In this document: piece after piece, positions 38,120-42,512 of the stretch
Layout: each line of letters begins with the position of its first letter
Position numbering within the stretch: position 1 is the first letter of the stretch
Source of the DNA: an uncultured Actinomycetes bacterium
Lineage (GTDB): Bacteria > Actinomycetota > Thermoleophilia > Miltoncostaeales > Miltoncostaeaceae
Length of the DNA: 42,512 bases
Assembly (NCBI GenBank): GCA_903943955.1
Contig: CAJAPZ010000049.1
Span: 1-42,512, forward strand
Direction of reading: 5' to 3'
The notes under the pieces: generated by a model
The model's input: only the letters and a program-made list of their open reading frames with translations
What the model was told of the DNA's origin: nothing
Databases searched by the model: none
Program-made: the position numbers and the translations under genes

Positions 38120-40146
38120 CGTGCCTCCAGCGTTCGTGAGCGGCGGGATATCAACGCTCCGCCAATGTTCAGGATGAAGATGATTGCGACAAGAACCAGG
38201 GCTGCACCCCATGCAAGTTGCAGCGATGCCGGCGTGGCCACCTGAATCGTTCGCTGATAAATGAGTTGCGGGATGGCGGAGATCGGTTCGTTGAGAGCGG
38301 TCGAGAAGAACTGATTACCGAGCGAGGTGAACAGAAGCGGGGCCGTCTCGCCCGATGCTCGTGCCACACCCAGCAGCACGCCGGTGATGATGCCCGGCAG
38401 CGCCGCGGGGATCACAATGGCGAGGGTCGTGCGCCACTTCGGCGCGCCCAGCGCCATGGCGGCTTCTTTCTGCGCCTGCGGCACCAATTGCAGCACCTCG
38501 TCAGATGCCCGCACCACCACTGGGAACATGATGATGGCGAGCGCGATGCCACCCGCCCAGGCCGAGAAGTGCCCCATCACGATCACCACGCCCAGATACA
38601 CGATGAGCCCCACCACAATGGACGGCACCCCCAAGAGGATGTCCACCACAAAGCCCACGGCGGAGCCGATCTTTCCGCTGATGGTGCCCGGTCGGGCGAC
38701 ATCGCGGATGAAGAGCGCGGTGAGGATCCCGAGCGGCGCTGCAATGAGTGTGGCGATGCCCATAAGGATGAGCGTGCCCACGAGCGCGTTTGAGATACCC
38801 CCCGCGTAACTCGATGGATCGGTGGGGGGCAGTTCGGTGAAGAACGATCCGGAGATGGCCGGCAGCCCCACGCGGATCATCTCCCAGATCACCAGGATGA
38901 GCGGCACCATGCCGAAGGCAAGGCTGAACCACACGACCCCTTCCCCAAGACGCGACCGCACGCGGCGCGAACGCGAGAGTGATTCAGATCCGCTGATCGT
39001 GGCTGGCTCGCGGCGCGGAGGGGGCGGCGGCGGGGCGCCAGCAGCCAGGGGCGGCGATGCCTGTACGTTCTTCGGCGCGCGGCGGGGAAAGAGCCCGACG
39101 ATTCCGGTCACTGCGCGTGACACGAGGCCACCCTTGCGCGCGGCCCCGCCCTCGTGGCGGCGCACCAAGAGCCGCGCCAGAGCATTGATGCCAAAGGCGA
39201 GCACAAACAGCACCACAGCGAGGGCGGTGAGTGCCGACAGCTGGAGCCCCGATGCCTCACCGGTCTGCAGGGCGATGATCGACGCGAGGGTCGACCCCGG
39301 CCCCACAAGGGACGTGAATATGCCGGGACTATTGCCAAGCAGCAGAGCGATGGCGATTGTCTCGCCCACCGCACGGCCCAGACCCAGCGCCGACGCCCCC
39401 ACGATTCCCGAGCGGGCCCACGGCAGCATTGAGTTACGCACCATCTCCCAGCGAGTGGCGCCCAGCGCATAGGCGGCCTCCTGCTGATCGCGGGGCACTG
39501 TCAGCAGCACCTCGCGGATGATGGCCGTGATGATGGGCAGCACCATGATGGCCAGTACCAGCGCAGAGATGAGGTACGAGCCCGAGGTGATGGGCCCCTC
39601 AAACGGGTGCCACCCAAAGATACTGAGTCCGCCGAAGGTGGTCGACAGCCACTCGAGCGCAGGCTTGAGGAACGGCACCAGCACGGTGAGGCCCCAGAGA
39701 CCGAAGATTACCGACGGCACGGCCGCGAGCAGATTGATCATGGCGCCGATGGGACCGCGCAGCTTCTTGGGCAGCAGCACCACGGTGGCAAGCGCGATAC
39801 CGATGGCCGCCGGCACGGCGATCATGAGCGCCAGAATCGACGTCATCAGGGTGCCGTAGATAAATGGCAGGGCTCCAAAGATGGGAGCACCGCTCACCGG
39901 AGTGGGCAACCACTGCTCGCCCGTCAGGAATCCCCACACCCCGAAGGTGGACCACACCTCGCCGGTCTGGGCAACGGTGTTCCAGATGAGGTAGCCCACG
40001 AAGGCCACCGCGATGACGGCAGCGCCCACCGCAAGACCCACATAGGTGCGGTCGGCCGCGACGCTGGATCCGGTGCGCCGTAGCGGTGATGGGAACTGTC
40101 GGGCGAGTGCCTCGTCGGGAGGCGCAGGCGGAGGCGGTGGCGTCAT
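38116..40146 (-). CDS. pstCA: Fused PstC-PstA phosphate permease
   Basis: Both permease halves of the phosphate transporter are in one 676-residue chain. PstC spans about 34-330, including [11 protein letters not shown], the EAA loop [14 protein letters not shown] and [11 protein letters not shown] cytoplasmic, Pro-rich linker follows (about 331-402, with six Pro in a row). PstA spans about 403-676, with [10 protein letters not shown], the second EAA loop [15 protein letters not shown] and [12 protein letters not shown]. PstC and PstA are normally separate proteins. The start is uncertain: frames reach 40239, but a Pho box occupies 40200-40217, so ATG 40146 with GGGGA nearby is preferred. No stop or start interrupts the linker. 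Confidence 0.93.
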   Translation of the reverse strand: MTPPPPPAPPDEALARQFPSPLRRTGSSVAADRTYVGLAVGAAVIAVAFVGYLIWNTVAQTGEVWSTFGVWGFLTGEQWLPTPVSGAPIFGALPFIYGTLMTSILALMIAVPAAIGIALATVVLLPKKLRGPIGAMINLLAAVPSVIFGLWGLTVLVPFLKPALEWLSTTFGGLSIFGWHPFEGPITSGSYLISALVLAIMVLPIITAIIREVLLTVPRDQQEAAYALGATRWEMVRNSMLPWARSGIVGASALGLGRAVGETIAIALLLGNSPGIFTSLVGPGSTLASIIALQTGEASGLQLSALTALAVVLFVLAFGINALARLLVRRHEGGAARKGGLVSRAVTGIVGLFPRRAPKNVQASPPLAAGAPPPPPPRREPATISGSESLSRSRRVRSRLGEGVVWFSLAFGMVPLILVIWEMIRVGLPAISGSFFTELPPTDPSSYAGGISNALVGTLILMGIATLIAAPLGILTALFIRDVARPGTISGKIGSAVGFVVDILLGVPSIVVGLIVYLGVVIVMGHFSAWAGGIALAIIMFPVVVRASDEVLQLVPQAQKEAAMALGAPKWRTTLAIVIPAALPGIITGVLLGVARASGETAPLLFTSLGNQFFSTALNEPISAIPQLIYQRTIQVATPASLQLAWGAALVLVAIIFILNIGGALISRRSRTLEAR

Positions 40147-40199
40147 GTCCCCGGGTTCAATGGTGAGTGGTTGACCGCCAGCAATGGTGCCCGACGGCA

Positions 40200-40217
40200 T
40201 GTGAACTTGATGTGAAA
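40200..40217 (-). promoter_or_regulatory. Pho box in front of pstCA
   Basis: On the minus strand TTTCACA and GTTCACA repeat with an exact 11-base period. The heptamers are identical to the distal pair before pstS. Such 11-bp direct repeats are the binding site of PhoB/PhoP regulators. It implies a separate phosphate-controlled promoter for pstCA-pstB. Confidence 0.7.
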
Positions 40218-40222
40218 CGCAC

Positions 40223-40256
40223 GGGGGCACCGGATGCATGTGCAGCCGGTGCCCCC
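40223..40256 (-). terminator. Hairpin between pstS and pstCA
   Basis: GGGGGCACCGG pairs perfectly with CCGGTGCCCCC across a 12-base loop, 32 bases after the pstS stop. No T-run. It may end or thin the pstS transcript, giving an excess of binding protein over permease, with the pstCA Pho box just beyond. Confidence 0.7.
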
Positions 40257-40287
40257 GAGAACTGCAGGGATCAACTCAACGAGTTGA

Positions 40288-41349
40288 CTAGCCCAGGTTC
40301 GACAGCGCCTTGTTGGCGCCAGTGCGCAGCGCACCCGAGAGTGCCACGAAGCCGAGGCTCTCCAGCTTGCTCTGAGCGGGCTTGCCCAGGAAGTACGACA
40401 GCACCTGAGAGACCTCACCGTTGTTCGGCATGCCAGCACGCACCAGAATGAACGTGGTGGTGGTGATGGGGTACGCGTTCGAGTTCGGCGACGCGGTGAA
40501 GTCGATCTTGAGGTCGCCAGCCTTGATCTTGGCGGTCTGCGCAGCCGTGGGCGTACCGCCGAGCTGAATCGACTTGGTCGACGGGATCACAAACTGCATC
40601 ACGCGGCCCTTGCCCTTGACGATGCGGTTCTGGCCAATGGCGGCAACGTTGGTCGTCAGGCCGGCGCGCATGGCGTCGCCCAGGTCGACGTAGCCGATGG
40701 AGTTGTTGTTGGTGTTGATGCAGTTGGCCACACCGGCGTTGCCGGATGCCGACTGCTTGAGGGGAGCCGTCCAGGCAGGAGTCTGGTTCTGGCCACCCGC
40801 GCTCACCTTCGCCTTGTAGGAAGCGCTCACCTTGGACAGGAAGTTGCTGAGGTTGCCCGAGGTGCCCGAGGCGTCACTGCGCACGCACACCGTGATGGGT
40901 GCGGCCGGGAACGCGATGCCCTTGTTGATCTTGGTGATCTTGGGGTCGTTCCACGCAGTAATGGCACCCGAGAAGATGTCGCCGAGAGTCGAGCCGTCAA
41001 ACTTGACCTTGTTGCCGGTGACACCCGAGATGTTCAGGGGGATGGCGATGGCGCCCAAGAGCGTGGGGACGTAGGTGACATTGGCACCACCGTAGGTGGC
41101 GACCTGTGCGTCGGTCATGATGACGTCTGAACCGGCGAAGTTGACGGTCTTGGCGGCGAGGGCCTTGATGCCTGACCCGGAGCCGACGCCCGTGTACGAG
41201 CAGAGGCCGGAGTCGGAGCACCAGGTCTGGTAGGCGATGGCGGGGAACGTTGCGCCGGAGCCGGTTGCTTTGCCGAATGCGCTTGCCGAGCCGACGAGCG
41301 AAAGGCCCGCGGCGGACAGCAGCGCGACGTTACGGAGAGAGCGGTTCAC
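40288..41349 (-). CDS. pstS: Phosphate ABC transporter substrate-binding protein PstS
   Basis: PstS captures phosphate outside the membrane. From GTG 41349 (AGGAG 11 bases upstream) it is 353 residues with a Sec signal VNRSLRNVALLSAAGLSLVGSASA. A frame extending to 41505 would run through the Pho boxes and is rejected. The mature protein begins FGKATGSGATFPAIAYQ and has the phosphate-site segments GSGSGIKAL, FAGSDVIMTD and RSDASGTSGNLSNFL. There is no lipobox Cys, so it seems to be a soluble secreted or otherwise retained protein rather than the usual actinobacterial lipoprotein. Confidence 0.95.
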   Translation of the reverse strand: MNRSLRNVALLSAAGLSLVGSASAFGKATGSGATFPAIAYQTWCSDSGLCSYTGVGSGSGIKALAAKTVNFAGSDVIMTDAQVATYGGANVTYVPTLLGAIAIPLNISGVTGNKVKFDGSTLGDIFSGAITAWNDPKITKINKGIAFPAAPITVCVRSDASGTSGNLSNFLSKVSASYKAKVSAGGQNQTPAWTAPLKQSASGNAGVANCINTNNNSIGYVDLGDAMRAGLTTNVAAIGQNRIVKGKGRVMQFVIPSTKSIQLGGTPTAAQTAKIKAGDLKIDFTASPNSNAYPITTTTFILVRAGMPNNGEVSQVLSYFLGKPAQSKLESLGFVALSGALRTGANKALSNLG

Positions 41350-41416
41350 GTTTGAGATATCTCCTGAGATGATTGCTGGGAACACTTCCTCCCGGGTGCG
41401 CCCCGCGAGTCGACGC

Positions 41417-41422
41417 AGTGTT
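41417..41422 (-). promoter_or_regulatory. Possible -10 (AACACT) for pstS
   Basis: AACACT lies ten bases downstream of the proximal Pho-box heptamer, about where activated PhoB-type promoters place the -10. It matches the consensus imperfectly. Confidence 0.3.
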
Positions 41423-41432
41423 CCCCCACTCC

Positions 41433-41482
41433 TGTGAACGACGTGTGACCTGTTACAGACATCCTGTGAACATGCTGTGAAA
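41433..41482 (-). promoter_or_regulatory. Double Pho box in front of pstS
   Basis: On the minus strand the heptamers TTTCACA and GTTCACA lie 11 bases apart (plus coordinates 41476-41482 and 41465-41471). After 21 bases a second pair, GGTCACA and GTTCACA (41444-41450 and 41433-41439), is again 11 bases apart. Two regulator dimers could bind in tandem. Confidence 0.7.
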
Positions 41483-41507
41483 CCGCTTCGCGCGGTCGTT
41501 TTCACGT

Positions 41508-41536
41508 ATTCACGGCCTGTTCACGAGTCGGTCACG
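41508..41536 (+). promoter_or_regulatory. Triple Pho box in front of the PhoB/PhoP-type regulator gene
   Basis: ATTCACG (41508), GTTCACG (41519) and GGTCACG (41530) repeat with an exact 11-base period; a further TTTCACG at 41500 is out of phase. The array suggests that the regulator controls its own gene. Confidence 0.65.
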
Positions 41537-41556
41537 ATTCATCGCTGACACAGACG

Positions 41557-41562
41557 TAACGT
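41557..41562 (+). promoter_or_regulatory. -10 hexamer TAACGT for the PhoB/PhoP-type gene
   Basis: TAACGT lies nine bases before ATG 41572 and no Shine-Dalgarno sequence follows, so the message would be leaderless or nearly so. The triple Pho box ends 20 bases upstream. Confidence 0.45.
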
Positions 41563-41571
41563 CGCCGTCAT

Positions 41572-42315
41572 ATGAGCACTCCTCCTGATCCGAACCGTCG
41601 CACCGTCCTTGTGGTTGAGGATGACGAGTCCACCGCGCAGGCCGTGGCGTGGCATCTGGCCAAGGCCGGATACGCCACGAGCGTGGCCCGTGACGGACTC
41701 GCCGCCCTCACCACACTGAAGGCATGGCAGCCCGATGCCGTGGTGCTCGACCTGATGCTGCCGCACGTGGACGGGTGGGCAATCATTCGCGACGTGCGAC
41801 GCTGGGCCCCCAATCTGCCCATCATCGTGATGACCGCGCGCCCCGATGAGGGAGAGCGTCTTGAAGCACTCACGCTCGGGGCCGACGACCTCTTGCGAAA
41901 GCCATTCTCGGCCCGCGAGCTGGTGGCACGGCTCGATACGGCTCTGCGACGTGCCGAGGTGATGGGCGAGGGTGATCCATCTGAGGTGTCGATGGGCGAC
42001 CTCGAGATCGACCGCGACCGTCTGCAAGTACGGGTTGCCGACGAGGTGGCGCCGCTCACCCCGCTCGAGACCAAACTGCTGTGGATCCTCGCCGAGGAGA
42101 AGGGCCGCTCACTCTCGCGCGACGAGATCTTTGATCGTGTGTGGGGCGGCGACCGCCCGCATGGCGACCGCTCGGTAGATGTTCTGGTGCGCCGGCTGCG
42201 ACGCAAGGTTGACGAAACCGGCGGGCGCTACACCTACGTGCAGACCGAGCACCGGGTCGGGTACCGCCTGGAAGCCATCGCCAAGGCATTCCCCGTGGGG
42301 CGCCGGCGGGTCTAG
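41572..42315 (+). CDS. OmpR/PhoB-type response regulator, probable phosphate regulator
   Basis: This 247-residue protein has a receiver domain (about 10-130) and an OmpR-type winged helix (about 150-240). The receiver has VLVVEDDES, phospho-Asp60 in AVVLDLMLP, Thr in IVMTARPDEGE and Lys in DDLLRKPFSA. The output domain reads LTPLETKLLWILAEEKG...FDRVWGGDRPHGDRSVDVLVRRLRRKV and RVGYRLE. Divergence from pstS across a region packed with Pho boxes makes it the likely PhoB/PhoP. No histidine kinase gene follows; a convergent phosphatase gene shares its last bases, so a PhoR partner must lie elsewhere. Confidence 0.92.
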   Translation: MSTPPDPNRRTVLVVEDDESTAQAVAWHLAKAGYATSVARDGLAALTTLKAWQPDAVVLDLMLPHVDGWAIIRDVRRWAPNLPIIVMTARPDEGERLEALTLGADDLLRKPFSARELVARLDTALRRAEVMGEGDPSEVSMGDLEIDRDRLQVRVADEVAPLTPLETKLLWILAEEKGRSLSRDEIFDRVWGGDRPHGDRSVDVLVRRLRRKVDETGGRYTYVQTEHRVGYRLEAIAKAFPVGRRRV

Positions 42316-42512
42316 CCGTCGAGCCGCGGTACCCGCTGCACGGCAAGCACCGAGACGTCGTCGCGCAGGTTGCCCTCGTCGTAACGCCGTGCCCGCTCGG
42401 TGAGGTATGCCATGCGCTCCTCAAGCGGCAGGTGCGCTGAGGCAGCCAAGGTCTCGATGACTCGTGACGACCCGAACATGACGTCGCCCTGCCGCGCCTC
42501 CACCAGACCATC
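42312..42512 (-). CDS. PP2C/SpoIIE-type serine phosphatase, C-terminal fragment
   Basis: The last 66 codons of a minus-strand gene enter from the window edge. DGLVEARQGDVMFG is the metal-site motif that precedes the end of SpoIIE/PP2C phosphatases, and NLRDDVSVLAVQRV is the typical C-terminal Asp-Asp metal motif. Such phosphatases often act in partner-switching or stress signalling; any sensor domains lie outside the window. The stop overlaps that of the PhoB-type gene in a CTAG. Confidence 0.85.
   Translation of the reverse strand, partial: DGLVEARQGDVMFGSSRVIETLAASAHLPLEERMAYLTERARRYDEGNLRDDVSVLAVQRVPRLDG

Noticed and set aside
40144-40239. N-terminal extension of pstCA to an ATG at 40239 or 40200
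   Set aside because: The extension overlaps the Pho box at 40200-40217 and has no permease similarity.
41350-41505. Upstream extension of pstS to an ATG at 41505
   Set aside because: It would code through the Pho boxes and ribosome site; the signal peptide begins at GTG 41349.

Overview
This window looks like a chromosomal segment of an Actinomycetota bacterium. It is very GC-rich, GTG starts are common, and the 2-oxoglutarate dehydrogenase E2 and E1 are fused in the actinobacterial Kgd/OdhA manner. Five genes have a TANNNT hexamer exactly seven bases before the start codon and no Shine-Dalgarno sequence, as in leaderless actinobacterial mRNAs. I cannot place it below phylum with confidence; a Thermoleophilia-like lineage would fit but is a guess. 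I see no phage, insertion sequence, CRISPR array, rRNA or tRNA.

Layout. 1-7.3 kb: an edge-truncated secreted propeller-like protein on the minus strand, then kgd, lpdA and a lipoate-ligase-like gene, which together form a lipoate-dependent 2-oxoglutarate dehydrogenase module. 7.3-9.9 kb: a Phd/PIN toxin-antitoxin pair, a CapA-like protein and a DUF4232 lipoprotein. 9.9-14.2 kb: a minus-strand unit clpS, Bax-inhibitor-1 and a benzoylformate-decarboxylase-like ThDP enzyme, followed by a TMEM175-like K+ channel and a YihY membrane protein. 13.3-18.4 kb, minus strand: a probable five-gene operon of small membrane protein, S8 peptidase, ppk1, small protein and YihY. 18.5-21.7 kb: a NodB polysaccharide deacetylase, a sulfatase and a coupled secreted protein. 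21.7-24.1 kb: a two-component pair.

24.1-30.4 kb, minus strand: metG-tatD-ksgA-ispE, almost entirely coupled by stop/start overlaps, and a ROK sugar kinase with rsmI. A small nucleotidyltransferase lies between them on the plus strand. 30.4-37.0 kb: an LCP glycopolymer transferase, a small unknown gene, an arsenate-resistance pair (ArsJ-associated GAPDH plus ArsJ), an FmdB zinc ribbon, a second NodB deacetylase and a flippase-like membrane protein. 37.2-42.5 kb: the phosphate-starvation locus pstS, a fused pstC-pstA, and pstB, divergent from a PhoB/PhoP-type regulator. 11-bp-spaced Pho-box repeats sit in front of all three units. The window ends in a PP2C/SpoIIE phosphatase.

The most notable observations are: two genes (tatD and the nucleotidyltransferase) that appear to start at ATA behind good ribosome sites; the recurrent TANNNT-N7-start promoter design; the one-chain PstC-PstA permease with its Pho-box arrays; a Kgd that carries its own lipoyl and E3-binding domains; and an S8 peptidase without an export signal that is translationally coupled to a small membrane protein in a polyphosphate-kinase operon.
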